Source: Bacteroidaceae bacterium
GTDB lineage: Bacteria; Bacteroidota; Bacteroidia; Bacteroidales; Bacteroidaceae
Direction: 5' to 3'
DNA: 64,000 nt
Assembly: GCA_017541025.1 (NCBI GenBank)
Contig: JAFXZY010000001.1
Span: forward strand, 1 to 64,000
The notes below the pieces were generated by a model that was given only the letters and a program-made list of their open reading frames with translations, searched no databases and was not told the DNA's origin. Made by a program: the position numbers and the translations under genes. This document shows positions 51,930 to 60,985 of the stretch, piece by piece. Every line of letters starts with the position of its first letter. Position 1 is the stretch's first letter.

Positions 51930-52466
51930 ATGGAAATTATACTGAAAGAAGACGTTATTGGCTTGGGTTACAAGAATGATATTGTAAACGTAAAGTCTGG
52001 TTACGGTCGTAACTATCTCATTCCTTACGGAAAAGGCGTTATCGCCAGTGAGAGTGCTAAGAAGCAGTTGGCTGAGACACTGAAGCAGAAGGCTGTTAAG
52101 TCGGCTAAGATTAAGGCTGAGGCTGAGGCTAAGGCCGAGAAGCTGAACGCAGTATCTCTGGTTATCGCTACTAAGGTTAGCAGTTCTGGTGTTATCTATG
52201 GTAGTGTAAACAGCTTGCAGATTGCTGACGAGTTGCAGAAACTTGGTTTCGACGTTGATCGCAAGATTATCGTTGTAAAGGATGTTAAGAGCGTTGGCGA
52301 CTATGTTGCTACCATAAAGCTCCACAAGGAGGTTTCTGCTCTGGTTCCCTTCAAGGTAATTGCTGAGGGTGAACCAGTTGTTGAGACACCTGCAGAAGTT
52401 CCTGTAGTTGAAGTCCCTGTAGTTGAAGCTCCTGTTGAAGAGGATGATTTCGAAGAAGAGGCATAA
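51930..52466 (+). CDS. rplI: 50S ribosomal protein L9 with acidic C-terminal extension
   Basis: The first 150 residues are ordinary L9: MEIILKEDVIGLGYKNDIVNVK, GYGRNYLIPYGKG, the connecting helix and the C-terminal domain ending VPFKVIAEGE. About 28 extra residues follow with Pro-Val-Glu repeats (VPVVEVPVVEAPVEE) and an acidic end. L9 binds 23S rRNA near L1. Such extensions are seen in other Bacteroidetes but vary. It ends the operon at a terminator. Confidence 0.96.
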   Translation: MEIILKEDVIGLGYKNDIVNVKSGYGRNYLIPYGKGVIASESAKKQLAETLKQKAVKSAKIKAEAEAKAEKLNAVSLVIATKVSSSGVIYGSVNSLQIADELQKLGFDVDRKIIVVKDVKSVGDYVATIKLHKEVSALVPFKVIAEGEPVVETPAEVPVVEVPVVEAPVEEDDFEEEA

Positions 52467-52487
52467 TAATTGCACTTCAGCATAAAG

Positions 52488-52522
52488 AAAAGCGTAACTC
52501 TGTCGGAGTTGCGCTTTTTTTT
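52488..52522 (+). terminator. Terminator of the rpsF operon
   Basis: A 13-bp stem (AAAAGCGTAACTC with one G-T pair) with loop TGTCG and a run of eight T. Confidence 0.9.
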
Positions 52523-52555
52523 CATTTTTTGTAGTTAAGTTTCAGAAATTATTGC

Positions 52556-52563
52556 TATCTTTG
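52556..52563 (+). promoter_or_regulatory. -7 box for the MscS-type channel gene
   Basis: TATCTTTG lies 18 bases before the ATG at 52581 and 30 before that at 52593. A TTTG at 52528-52531 would need a 24-base spacer, longer than usual. Confidence 0.5.
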
Positions 52564-52592
52564 GCTTTTGTTAGAACAGAATGATACCATTT

Positions 52593-54362
52593 ATGAAGAT
52601 TTTTTTTACCATCTTTTTATTCCTCGCAGGAGGTCTGTTTGTTCCTTTTTCCGCACAAGAGCATAATAATAATCCGTCTGACTCCCTGACTGTTGTTTCC
52701 GATTCTATGATACGTGAACTGACATCTCAGGTGCAGGAGTTGCAGTTACAGCGTATTATGCTGCAAGAGCAGTTGGAGATTTCGGGCCAGAGTGCCCGTA
52801 TGGACTCCATAGCAAAAGTGCAACGTCAGCAGCGTATAGATTCGCTCCGAAAGGTTACAACAGGCTCTCCTCTCATTGTCGAAGATGATACGCTGCTTGT
52901 TCTCTATGCCCGCAGGGGTGGCATGCTGCCAGAAGCAAGAGTAAAGGCAACCAGAGAAATTATAGAGTCGCTGGCACATAAGTTGGTCTTTAAAGTAGAT
53001 ACACTCTATACCTTCGAAGGCGAGTTTACCACGGATATCATGGCTGGCAATACCGTTGTGATGAGTGTTACGGATACCGATGGTCTCTGGCAAGGTAAAC
53101 CGCGTTCGCAACTGGCCAATGAGTATATGGCTGTTATTCAGCAGAAAATTATTGAACTGCACGAAACCTATGGTTTACAGAAGAAATTGCTGAGGCTTTT
53201 CTTTGCTGTTCTGTTGATTGTCGTGCAAGTGATACTCATCAAGCTAACCATTTGGCTGTTTGCCAGATGGCGTTCCAAGGTAATGCACAGGGTCTTGGAC
53301 TGGCTAAAGCCTATCAATATTAAGGACTATGAACTTTTTGATGTACATCGTCAAGGGCGTGTCTTTATGTTCTTCTATAGGGTGCTGCGCATACTTTTCA
53401 TTCTCTTCCAGTTGCTCATCTCTGTTCCCCTCTTATTTTCTATCTTTCCGGAGACCAAAACCTTTGTTGACACCATCATTGGATATATCTTGGATCCCGT
53501 GAAGGACATTCTTTCTTCTGTTTTGGGTTTTCTTCCCAATTTATTCAAGATTGTCATCATCATTATCTGTTTCCGATACTTGGTGCGTGTCCTGAAGTAT
53601 TTCTCTGTCGAGATTGCCTCGGGCCGACTTAAGATAAACGGTTTCTATCCCGACTGGGCACCACCTACTTTTGTTATCCTCAGGGTGTTGTGCTATGCAC
53701 TTATGCTGGTGATGATCTGGCCTTTGCTGCCCAGTTCCAACTCGGCAGTCTTTCAGGGCGTCTCTGTTTTCATGGGTCTTATCGTTTCGTTGGGTTCCAC
53801 CTCTATAATAGGTAATGTTATGGCAGGCATGGTAATGACCTACATGCGTCCCTTCCGTATTGGCGACTACATAAAGGTAGGCGATATCGTTGGGGAAGTT
53901 ATCGAGAAAAATGTCCTTGTTACTCGCATCCGTACCCGCAAGAACGAAATAGTCACTATTCAGAACTCTAACATGCTCAGCGCGCAGACGTCCAACTACA
54001 CAGAGGCTGCCAAAGAATTTGGCATTATAGTTCATACCAAGGTGACCATCGGCTATGATGTTCCCTGGCAGCAGATTAAGGATATTATGGAGAACGCAGC
54101 ACTTGATACCCAGGGCATCAAGAAGAATCCCAAGCCCTTCATGTTGATAACGGCTTTGGATGATTTCTACGTAGAGTACGAGATTAATGCCTATACAGAC
54201 AATTCAGCAACGATGCCTCGCGTCTATTCTGAGCTGCACCAAAATCTTCTGAAGCGGTTCTTCGAGTCTGGCGTTGAGATTATGTCACCTCACATTTTTG
54301 CACGTCGTGACGGCATAGATACCCAAATGCCGGCCGACTATCTTTATCCGGAGAAATCTTAA
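52593..54362 (+). CDS. MscS-family mechanosensitive channel with periplasmic N-terminal part
   Basis: The start at 52593 (MKIFFTIFLFLAGG) gives a normal signal peptide; 52581 would add four residues. After a coiled-coil periplasmic region (residues about 40-190, LTSQVQELQLQRIMLQEQLEI) come four or five membrane helices and the MscS core: STSIIGNVMAGMVMTYMRPFRIGDYIKVGDIVGEVIE around residue 410-440. The TM3 pore lining region is present. It protects against hypo-osmotic stress. Its stop overlaps the convergent phosphoesterase gene by four bases. Confidence 0.88.
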   Translation: MKIFFTIFLFLAGGLFVPFSAQEHNNNPSDSLTVVSDSMIRELTSQVQELQLQRIMLQEQLEISGQSARMDSIAKVQRQQRIDSLRKVTTGSPLIVEDDTLLVLYARRGGMLPEARVKATREIIESLAHKLVFKVDTLYTFEGEFTTDIMAGNTVVMSVTDTDGLWQGKPRSQLANEYMAVIQQKIIELHETYGLQKKLLRLFFAVLLIVVQVILIKLTIWLFARWRSKVMHRVLDWLKPINIKDYELFDVHRQGRVFMFFYRVLRILFILFQLLISVPLLFSIFPETKTFVDTIIGYILDPVKDILSSVLGFLPNLFKIVIIIICFRYLVRVLKYFSVEIASGRLKINGFYPDWAPPTFVILRVLCYALMLVMIWPLLPSSNSAVFQGVSVFMGLIVSLGSTSIIGNVMAGMVMTYMRPFRIGDYIKVGDIVGEVIEKNVLVTRIRTRKNEIVTIQNSNMLSAQTSNYTEAAKEFGIIVHTKVTIGYDVPWQQIKDIMENAALDTQGIKKNPKPFMLITALDDFYVEYEINAYTDNSATMPRVYSELHQNLLKRFFESGVEIMSPHIFARRDGIDTQMPADYLYPEKS

Positions 54363-55396
54363 AACTCGTCGGGCAAAGTCAGCGTTTGTTCTATACGACC
54401 TCCTTTAAGACGTATCCATGTCTTGAAGGAGGAACTTCCTTCTGTAAACTCAAAGATGCGTGCTCCGTTGGGTTTTAGGTCGTTGTAAACGGTGTCTCCT
54501 CCGCTATACCTGCCGTACATCATGTAAAGACCTCGCCACTTCATCACATAGTCATCATTATGGTCGTGTCCGCAAACAACGGCTTTTATATCATCCTGTT
54601 CACGCATGGCCACAAAGGCGCCGCTGTTGATGGTAGGTGAGCATGGATTCTCTCCTAAGTTGCCACGTATCTGTCGGCGTGAGTCGGAAAGCCCATCCAG
54701 ATATTCCGTAATAGGAATATGCATGAAAGCCAAAGACGGAACGGGCGTACCCTGGTTTCCTTCTTTTAGTTTTATGCTTATCTGGCGATACCAATCCAAT
54801 TGGTCTGCATGAATGTAATCGTATGATTTTAGTTCTGGGAATTCTTTGGCCCTGTTACCTGTATCAAACAGGTAGAATGCCCATTGTTTCTTGCCATCAG
54901 CACTGTTAAGGGTAATCACATCATTAGAAGCACCATGCATAGGTTTTACTGGCGTGTTCAGGCAACCAGGCATTTGGCGTATGTGTTCCAAGACCTCCGC
55001 ACGTGAAAGTCCGAACTCTTCATCATGATTCCCTAAAGCAACAGCAAAGGGGATGTGGCGTTCTGTGATTAGCGACAGAATCTGTGTAAAGTTCTCCTTG
55101 GCAGGCTTGGCAAAGATAATATCGCCTGTGTGTATCACCAAATCCGGTTTCTCAGCATCCAGCACCTCTGCCACATTGTCAAGTGCTCTCTGTGAACGTT
55201 CGTCACCACCAATAAAGTGAGTGTCAGTAAGTTGTAATAGTTTAAACTTGCCGTTACGGAATAGCATGGAAGGTGATTCCTCCTCTTTTGGCTTCTGTGT
55301 TTCTGTTACTTTAGGTTTAGGTGCTGCTGCAATGTTGGCAGTAGCAATAGCAGGAACGGCAATAGCAGCAGTGCGGATAAAATCTCTTCTTTTCAT
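54359..55396 (-). CDS. Metallophosphoesterase with Tat-like signal
   Basis: The 345-residue protein starts MKRRDFIRTAAIAVPAIATA, a twin-arginine signal. It has KLLQLTDTHF, VIHTGDIIFAK, ALGNHDEEFG, VVCGHDHNDDY, the metal-binding set of calcineurin-like phosphoesterases. It is distinct from the 41290-42417 enzyme. It is likely periplasmic. The gene ends on the convergent channel gene. Confidence 0.88.
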   Translation of the reverse strand: MKRRDFIRTAAIAVPAIATANIAAAPKPKVTETQKPKEEESPSMLFRNGKFKLLQLTDTHFIGGDERSQRALDNVAEVLDAEKPDLVIHTGDIIFAKPAKENFTQILSLITERHIPFAVALGNHDEEFGLSRAEVLEHIRQMPGCLNTPVKPMHGASNDVITLNSADGKKQWAFYLFDTGNRAKEFPELKSYDYIHADQLDWYRQISIKLKEGNQGTPVPSLAFMHIPITEYLDGLSDSRRQIRGNLGENPCSPTINSGAFVAMREQDDIKAVVCGHDHNDDYVMKWRGLYMMYGRYSGGDTVYNDLKPNGARIFEFTEGSSSFKTWIRLKGGRIEQTLTLPDEF

Positions 55397-55426
55397 AAGT
55401 ATATTATGTTTTGATGTTTTTGTTAT

Positions 55427-56665
55427 TCACGAACGGAATACTTTTTGCAGTATCCAAATTAGCAACCAGCAAATGGGGGCTGTGAGGGTGTTTACGAGGA
55501 AGAACTGGTGGTAACCCAGCCATGATAAAAGGAGTCCACTGGCTATCATGGGGATGAGCATGCACAAAGCAACAAGTGGAACACTAAGCAGATTGGCACA
55601 GTTGCGGTAACGTTCGCCGGAAATCATGGCCAGAGGTAAACGGCAGATACAAATGCCTATGCCAAAGAGTAGTTGGGCATGGAAAGTGGCAACGCATAGG
55701 GCCCCAAGGTCGGTAGGCGTTTCTATGGTCATAAAAAAATAAACAGCCGGAGAAAGTCCCAGTACAAGGGTCAGGGGCCAGGACAGTTTCTCGGAAGGAA
55801 TCCATCGCATCAGGCTCCGACCGATGGTCAGCCCTAAGGTAAAGGCTATCACGCCAACGGTTCCCTGAGCAAAACCTATCTCCTGAATGGAACAACCCAG
55901 TCCGCTGTTTGAAGTCTTGTCAAATAAATAATGTACACGTGCGAAAAACATTAGGCTTTGGGGCGCTAACATCAGAAACATGCACAATACATATTTCCAC
56001 CAATGGGGCTGTCTTCTGATACGCTCTATCACATGAACTTCAGCCATTACAGATGCTCCCATGCTGTATTTGCGTGTCTGGTTACCTATCTGTGGATTTC
56101 TGAGAACCAACATGTGCAGCACGGTGAAGAACATGAATACGCCTGCCGTCATATAGCAGCCCATTGCCCACGAATGCCTTATCTGACGGAAAAAGACTTC
56201 CAGATTTCCTACCAGAATGATGAGTACACCATAGGTAAGAATGACTGCCAACTGGGCTGAGGCAATCTTCAGGTTGGTATAGTATTTTTGCTGGCGCGGA
56301 TAGAGCAACCGCTCGTAATACATACGGGCAGCCAACTCGTGCCAGGCAACCAGAAAACTTGTGAGCATCAGGGCGCCGAAAACATACCATATCCCTTGCG
56401 TGAATGCTCCTGCAAGGGCAAAAAGGCTAATACAGATAAGTCCCTCTACAAGTAGTAGCATATCCCTAAAATGACCAACCCTGCGTATCCATGTCCGCAT
56501 GAAGGACTTGAGTATGCAGGGCAGGAACAATAGAGCTGCCAATGTGGTGGATAGGGTAATGGATGCTCCTATCTGCAGGAACATCAGCAAAGCCACAAAG
56601 GTAACGATGGCAGAGGGAATCTCCTCGGCTGCAAAGAGCGTGCTTATCCAGATTCCTTGCCTCAT
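55427..56665 (-). CDS. MFS transporter, divergent AmpG-like
   Basis: The 412-residue protein has 12 membrane helices. The N-terminal WISTLFAAEEIPSAIVTF corresponds to the AmpG opening WVPTLYFAEALPYMAVM, and LPCILKSFMRTWIRR to the LPWVIKPIWSPIVD loop, so it appears to be a distant paralogue. The charged loop residues differ, so substrate is likely different from muropeptide. It begins four bases after the ProRS stop and is therefore translated with proS. Confidence 0.8.
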   Translation of the reverse strand: MRQGIWISTLFAAEEIPSAIVTFVALLMFLQIGASITLSTTLAALLFLPCILKSFMRTWIRRVGHFRDMLLLVEGLICISLFALAGAFTQGIWYVFGALMLTSFLVAWHELAARMYYERLLYPRQQKYYTNLKIASAQLAVILTYGVLIILVGNLEVFFRQIRHSWAMGCYMTAGVFMFFTVLHMLVLRNPQIGNQTRKYSMGASVMAEVHVIERIRRQPHWWKYVLCMFLMLAPQSLMFFARVHYLFDKTSNSGLGCSIQEIGFAQGTVGVIAFTLGLTIGRSLMRWIPSEKLSWPLTLVLGLSPAVYFFMTIETPTDLGALCVATFHAQLLFGIGICICRLPLAMISGERYRNCANLLSVPLVALCMLIPMIASGLLLSWLGYHQFFLVNTLTAPICWLLIWILQKVFRS

Positions 56666-56669
56666 GTGC

Positions 56670-58148
56670 TTAGTAGCTTCTTGCTATCAGAACGCGAGCC
56701 TTGGCGGGTTTGCCGCTGACCATATCCGTGCCGGGAGTCTGCTCTACGCCGAAAGGCACGCAACGTATGGTGGCCTGTGTCTCTTCCTTGATCTGAGCCT
56801 CCGTCTCGGCTGTGCCGTCCCAATGGCAGAGGAAGAAGCCGCCGTCCTTAACGCGCTCCTTGAACTCCTCGTAGTTCTCGCACTCGTAGATATGAGCGTC
56901 GCGGAAAGCTTTTGCCTTCAGGAAGATGTTCTGCTGAATATCGTCCAACAGGTTCTTGATGTACTGCTCAATGCCTTCGATGCTGACGTTCTCCTTCTCC
57001 AGGGTGTCACGACGCATAATCTCAACAAGTCCCTGTTCCAAATCACGAGCACCCAGTACCAGACGAACGGGAACGCCCTTCAGCTCATAGTCGGCAAACT
57101 TAAAGCCAGGACGCTTGTTGTCGGCATTGTCATACTTAACGCTAACGCCCAGGGCCTTCAGATTCTTAACAATCTCTTCAGCCTTAGCATCCAGCTGTTC
57201 CATCTGAGCAGGCTTGCCGATGGGGATAATAACCACTTGAGTGGGAGCCAAAGCGGGAGGCAGCACCAGACCATTATCGTCGGAATGGGTCATAATGAGG
57301 GCACCCATCAGACGTGTGCTCACACCCCAACTGGTAGCCCAAGCATATTCGGGTTTGTTGTCCTTATTCAAGAACTGAACATCGAATGCCTTACCGAAGT
57401 TCTGACCCAGAAAGTGGCTTGTTCCACTCTGCAGCGCCTTGCCGTCCTGCATCATTGCCTCGATGGTATATGTGTCAAGGGCACCGGCAAAACGCTCGGT
57501 CTCACTCTTAACACCCTGAACGACGGGAACTGCCATGTAGTTTTCGGCAAAGTCGGCATACACCTTCAGCATCTGCTGGGCGCGTGCCTCTGCCTCTTCG
57601 CGAGTGGCGTGTGCCGTATGGCCTTCCTGCCACAGGAATTCGCTGGTACGCAGGAAAAGACGGGTACGCATCTCCCAACGCATAACATTACACCATTGGT
57701 TAACGAGCAAGGGAAGGTCTCGGTAACTCTGTATCCAGTTCTTAAAAGTATTCCAGATAATTGTCTCAGAAGTGGGACGGATGATAAGCTCCTCCTCCAG
57801 GCGGGCTGCAGGGTCAACTACCACGCCGTCATGGGTATCGTTGGTCTTCAGACGATAATGAGTTACCACAGCACACTCCTTGGCAAACCCTTCTACGTGC
57901 TCGGCCTCCTTAGAGAGGAAGCTTTTGGGAATAAGCAGGGGGAAATAAGCGTTCTGGACGCCCGTCTCCTTAAACATATCATCTAACACACGTTGCATCT
58001 TTTCCCAGATGGCATAACCATATGGTTTGATGACCATACAACCACGAACATCAGACTGCTCAGCCAGGTCGGCTTTAACCACCAATTCGTTATACCATTT
58101 GCTATAGTCCTCACTACGTTTTGTGAGAAATTCCAATTCTTTTGCCAT
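56670..58148 (-). CDS. proS: Prolyl-tRNA synthetase (archaeal/eukaryotic-type)
   Basis: The 492-residue protein belongs to the short ProRS class without the editing insert, as in archaea and many Bacteroidetes: [20 protein letters not shown] start, motif 2-like region [66 protein letters not shown] (motif 3) and the anticodon domain. It charges tRNA-Pro. A long opposite-strand open frame (56499-57986) is a codon-bias shadow. A -7 box is at 58214-58221. Confidence 0.97.
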   Translation of the reverse strand: MAKELEFLTKRSEDYSKWYNELVVKADLAEQSDVRGCMVIKPYGYAIWEKMQRVLDDMFKETGVQNAYFPLLIPKSFLSKEAEHVEGFAKECAVVTHYRLKTNDTHDGVVVDPAARLEEELIIRPTSETIIWNTFKNWIQSYRDLPLLVNQWCNVMRWEMRTRLFLRTSEFLWQEGHTAHATREEAEARAQQMLKVYADFAENYMAVPVVQGVKSETERFAGALDTYTIEAMMQDGKALQSGTSHFLGQNFGKAFDVQFLNKDNKPEYAWATSWGVSTRLMGALIMTHSDDNGLVLPPALAPTQVVIIPIGKPAQMEQLDAKAEEIVKNLKALGVSVKYDNADNKRPGFKFADYELKGVPVRLVLGARDLEQGLVEIMRRDTLEKENVSIEGIEQYIKNLLDDIQQNIFLKAKAFRDAHIYECENYEEFKERVKDGGFFLCHWDGTAETEAQIKEETQATIRCVPFGVEQTPGTDMVSGKPAKARVLIARSY

Positions 58149-58213
58149 TATATTTTTCCTTTTTATTTATCTAAAATATGGTTTTTTGTCCTTCCTTTAT
58201 GTTAAAACCGCTG

Positions 58214-58221
58214 CAAAAATA
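58214..58221 (-). promoter_or_regulatory. -7 box for proS
   Basis: TATTTTTG on the minus strand lies 65 bases upstream of the proS start (58148). It is divergent from the OmpA-lipoprotein promoter. Confidence 0.45.
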
Positions 58222-58237
58222 CTAAAAAAACGTGGAT

Positions 58238-58271
58238 TTTGTATGCTTCTTTTCAAAAATGTGTAACTTTG
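58238..58271 (+). promoter_or_regulatory. Promoter of OmpA-type lipoprotein gene
   Basis: TTTG at 58238-58241 and TAACTTTG at 58264-58271 have a 22-base spacer, slightly long. The start lies at 58322. Confidence 0.6.
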
Positions 58272-58321
58272 CGGTGAGATTTTAACAATGAAAATGTTTA
58301 ACTATTAAAATAAAGAATTAT

Positions 58322-59047
58322 ATGAAAGGTACGAAAGGATTTATTGGGGCTCTCTCTGTAGCTCTTCTGGTTTCTGGTTGTAATATGAACAATACCACTA
58401 AGGGCGGTCTTATCGGTGGTGCCGGCGGTGGTGCCTTAGGTGCAGGTTTAGGTGCTGCTATAGGTGCTTTGGCCGGTGGTTCAAGTGGTGCCAAGCTGGG
58501 TGCTGCCATTGGCGCAGGCGTTGGTGTTGCCGGAGGTACCACAGCAGGTATCCTGATTGGTAAGAAGATGGATAAGGCTAAGGCTGCTGCTGAGGCAGTA
58601 GATAATGCCGAGGTTTCTACTGTTACCGACAAGAATGGTCTGGAAGCCGTTAAGGTAACCTTCGACAATGGCATCCTTTTTAAGGTAGGTAAGAGCGATT
58701 TGCAGGCTAAGGCACAAAACTCTCTTCGCCAGTTTGCCAACAATGTGCTGAATGTCTATACCGACTGTGACGTAGCCATCTATGGTTTTGCCAGCAGCGA
58801 CGGTTCAGACGAAACCAACCTGACATTGAGCCAGAGTCGTGCGAACTCAGTTCGCGGTTTCTTGACAAATAGTTGTGGCGTAAGCGCTTCTCAGATTAAG
58901 AGTGCTACTGGCTATGGCGAGGATCCTCAGTATCTTGTTTACGATGCCAACGGCAAGGAGGACAGAAATGCCAGCCGCCGTGTAGAGGTTTATCTGTATG
59001 CCAGCGATGCAATGGTAAAAGCTGCTAACGCAGGTACCTTGCAGTAA
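58322..59047 (+). CDS. OmpA-family lipoprotein with glycine-zipper segment
   Basis: The 241-residue protein has a lipoprotein signal (LSVALLVSGC with Cys at about 20), then a glycine-zipper domain (GGLIGGAGGGALGAGLGAAIG and a second zipper) and a C-terminal OmpA peptidoglycan-binding domain: ILFKVGKSDLQ, IYGFASSDGSDETNLTLSQSRANSVRGFL, GYGEDPQY, ASRRVEVYL. It should tie the outer membrane to the cell wall. It is followed by a hairpin-rich spacer and mtgA. Confidence 0.9.
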   Translation: MKGTKGFIGALSVALLVSGCNMNNTTKGGLIGGAGGGALGAGLGAAIGALAGGSSGAKLGAAIGAGVGVAGGTTAGILIGKKMDKAKAAAEAVDNAEVSTVTDKNGLEAVKVTFDNGILFKVGKSDLQAKAQNSLRQFANNVLNVYTDCDVAIYGFASSDGSDETNLTLSQSRANSVRGFLTNSCGVSASQIKSATGYGEDPQYLVYDANGKEDRNASRRVEVYLYASDAMVKAANAGTLQ

Positions 59048-59253
59048 GGCTCTCTCTAACCCTTCGAACCCCTCCGTCGCGAATGGGGATTCCCCTTCGG
59101 GCCTCCGTCAGAATCAAAGATTCTTCCCCTCATTAGGCACAGAAAGACATTCAGTCTTTCTTCCGAAGGGCCTTCTTCGCCCCTTTGTGGGGCCGCAGCC
59201 ACATTCGGTGGCTACTCTAAAGACCCCAGTCGCCCTTAGGAGGGTGCTTTGTT
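59048..59253. other. Hairpin-dense spacer between OmpA-lipoprotein and mtgA genes
   Basis: The 206-base spacer holds at least four small perfect hairpins: AGAATC/GATTCT (59110-59124), AGAAAGAC/GTCTTTCT with loop ATTCA (59141-59161), GCCCC/GGGGC (59179-59193) and AGCCAC/GTGGCT with loop ATTCG (59197-59213), plus GC-rich palindromic parts (59085-59100 and 59163-59172). No ORF is supported and no promoter box is clear. It may be a composite of interspersed repeats that also terminates or stabilises the transcript. Confidence 0.7.
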
Positions 59254-59937
59254 ATGCTCAAGAAAATTCAGAAAATAATGCAATGGATTGTGCTTCTGTT
59301 CTTCGGAAGCACAATCCTTGCTGTTATAGCCTATCGTTGGGTGCCTGTTTATGTTACCCCCCTGATGGTAATCCGTTGCTGTCAGCAGGTAGCGCATGGT
59401 GAGAAGATCAGGCTTCGCCATCATTGGGTGCCGCTCGACGAGATGTCCATATACATGCCCGTTGCAGTTATAGCCAGCGAGGACCAGTTGTATCTGAAAC
59501 ATCACGGTTTCGACTTCAAAGCCATCGATGCAGCTATCGAAGAGAGTAGAGTGGGCAAGCGACACAGAGGCGGCAGCACCATTTCCCAACAGACGGCCAA
59601 GAACGTTTTCCTTTGGCCTGCCCACAGTTGGGTACGTAAAGGGTTGGAAGTTTATTTCACGTGCCTCATTGAGCTTATTTGGAGCAAGCATAGGATAATG
59701 GAGGTTTACCTCAATTCCATCGAGATGGGAGATGGTATTTACGGAGCCGAAGCAGTGGCGCAGCAACACTTCGGACGTTCCTCTTCCGAGCTAACCCGTG
59801 CCAACTGTGCCCTTATTGCTGCAACATTGCCTAATCCGCTGAAGTTCAGCAGTAAGACCCCATCGGCTTATATGTTAAAACGTCAGACTGCCATTATGAA
59901 ACAGATGCGTCATATCGATGTATTCCCTAAAGAATAA
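59254..59937 (+). CDS. mtgA: Monofunctional peptidoglycan glycosyltransferase MtgA
   Basis: The 227-residue protein has one N-terminal membrane helix (residues 8-27) and the GT51 motifs: ASEDQLYLKHHGFDFKAI with catalytic Glu, RGGSTISQQTAKNVFL, ELIWSKHRIMEVYLNSIEMG and YGAEAVAQQHFGRSSSELT. It polymerises lipid II without transpeptidase. It is followed after 13 bases by the DUF3667 gene. Confidence 0.95.
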   Translation: MLKKIQKIMQWIVLLFFGSTILAVIAYRWVPVYVTPLMVIRCCQQVAHGEKIRLRHHWVPLDEMSIYMPVAVIASEDQLYLKHHGFDFKAIDAAIEESRVGKRHRGGSTISQQTAKNVFLWPAHSWVRKGLEVYFTCLIELIWSKHRIMEVYLNSIEMGDGIYGAEAVAQQHFGRSSSELTRANCALIAATLPNPLKFSSKTPSAYMLKRQTAIMKQMRHIDVFPKE

Positions 59938-59950
59938 AACCTTAACAGCC

Positions 59951-60844
59951 ATGATAGAAATAATAAAGGAGAAATACAGACAGTTCCAGAAATGGCAGCA
60001 ACAGCCGTATCAGGTTGCTCCCATGTCTGAAGAGACACACCAGTGCGCAACGTGTGGAACCCAATTTCAGGGTAATTTCTGTCCCCGTTGTGGACAGTCG
60101 TCCAAGATAGGCCGTTACTCCTTCAAAAATGCATTTCTGCTTTTCCTCGATGTATGGGGTTTAGGCAATCGCGGTATGTTCCGTACCATACGCGATCTCA
60201 TCCTGCGTCCTGGTTACATGATTCGCGACTACCTGCAAGGTATGCAGATGGCCTATTATCCGCCATTCAAGATGTTCTTCCTGTTTATAGCCCTTTCTCT
60301 GCTTGTGGAGACAGGCGTGAACATCAGGATGGAAGACCGCCTACAGGTAGCTCAGGAACAGTTCCGTGAAGGTATGAGTGATAGCCACGCAAAAGAACAA
60401 GAAGAAACCTCGGATAGGGATGAAGAAAAAAAAGAATTAGTGACAAAGGTAGATAATCTGACAAACAGGGTATATGATTGGACTATGAAACACATAGGCT
60501 TGGTAAGCATATTGGGCCTGCTGTTATTTTCGGGGCCGCTCTACCTGTTCTTCCGCAAGAGTCCCGCCTATCCTGGTATCCGGTTCTCCGAGTTCTTTGT
60601 CGCGATGGTTTATTCCATGAATATGGTAGAATTTTATTCTATTCTCTCCGAATTCTTCTGTTTGAGCATGGTACTCGAGGGTTGTTTCTTACTGCTCATT
60701 GTCATTCCCATTAAGCAATTGTCAGGCTACGGTTACTGGCGCACCCTACTGAACTTCTTCCTTGCCATGATAGTCTTTTTCGTGTTTATTCTCGCGGCCA
60801 TTATCGCCGTTTTTTTCCTTATCTCGCTCTTCTATACCAGTTAA
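59951..60844 (+). CDS. DUF3667 membrane protein with zinc-ribbon
   Basis: The start at 59951 (MIEIIKEKYR) is preferred over 59918, which overlaps mtgA. A zinc ribbon CATCGTQFQGNFCPRCGQ lies near residue 32, then the DUF3667 core (GMFRTIRDLILRPGYMIRDYLQG) and several membrane helices. A charged linker near residue 140 (EQEETSDRDEEKKE) separates them. Function unknown. Confidence 0.85.
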   Translation: MIEIIKEKYRQFQKWQQQPYQVAPMSEETHQCATCGTQFQGNFCPRCGQSSKIGRYSFKNAFLLFLDVWGLGNRGMFRTIRDLILRPGYMIRDYLQGMQMAYYPPFKMFFLFIALSLLVETGVNIRMEDRLQVAQEQFREGMSDSHAKEQEETSDRDEEKKELVTKVDNLTNRVYDWTMKHIGLVSILGLLLFSGPLYLFFRKSPAYPGIRFSEFFVAMVYSMNMVEFYSILSEFFCLSMVLEGCFLLLIVIPIKQLSGYGYWRTLLNFFLAMIVFFVFILAAIIAVFFLISLFYTS

Positions 60845-60929
60845 GGCCATACAGCACACTGGTATGCACACCCCTATAACCTTATTATTATAAAAAAATG
60901 GTCTAAAATGCACTTTTTGTTATGTAGAG

Positions 60930-60960
60930 TTTGCAATTTGCAAAAAAAAGAGTATCTTTG
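60930..60960 (+). promoter_or_regulatory. Promoter of AAA ATPase gene, TTTG-N19-TATCTTTG
   Basis: TTTG at 60930-60933 and TATCTTTG at 60953-60960 with 19-base spacing. The ATG is at 60986. Confidence 0.8.
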
Positions 60961-60985
60961 CACCGAAAAATAATCTATTTCGGGT

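Noticed and set aside
56499-57986. Long opposite-strand open frame (495 codons) over proS
   Set aside because: The minus-strand frame is a clear prolyl-tRNA synthetase; the antisense frame follows from biased codon use and has no family features.
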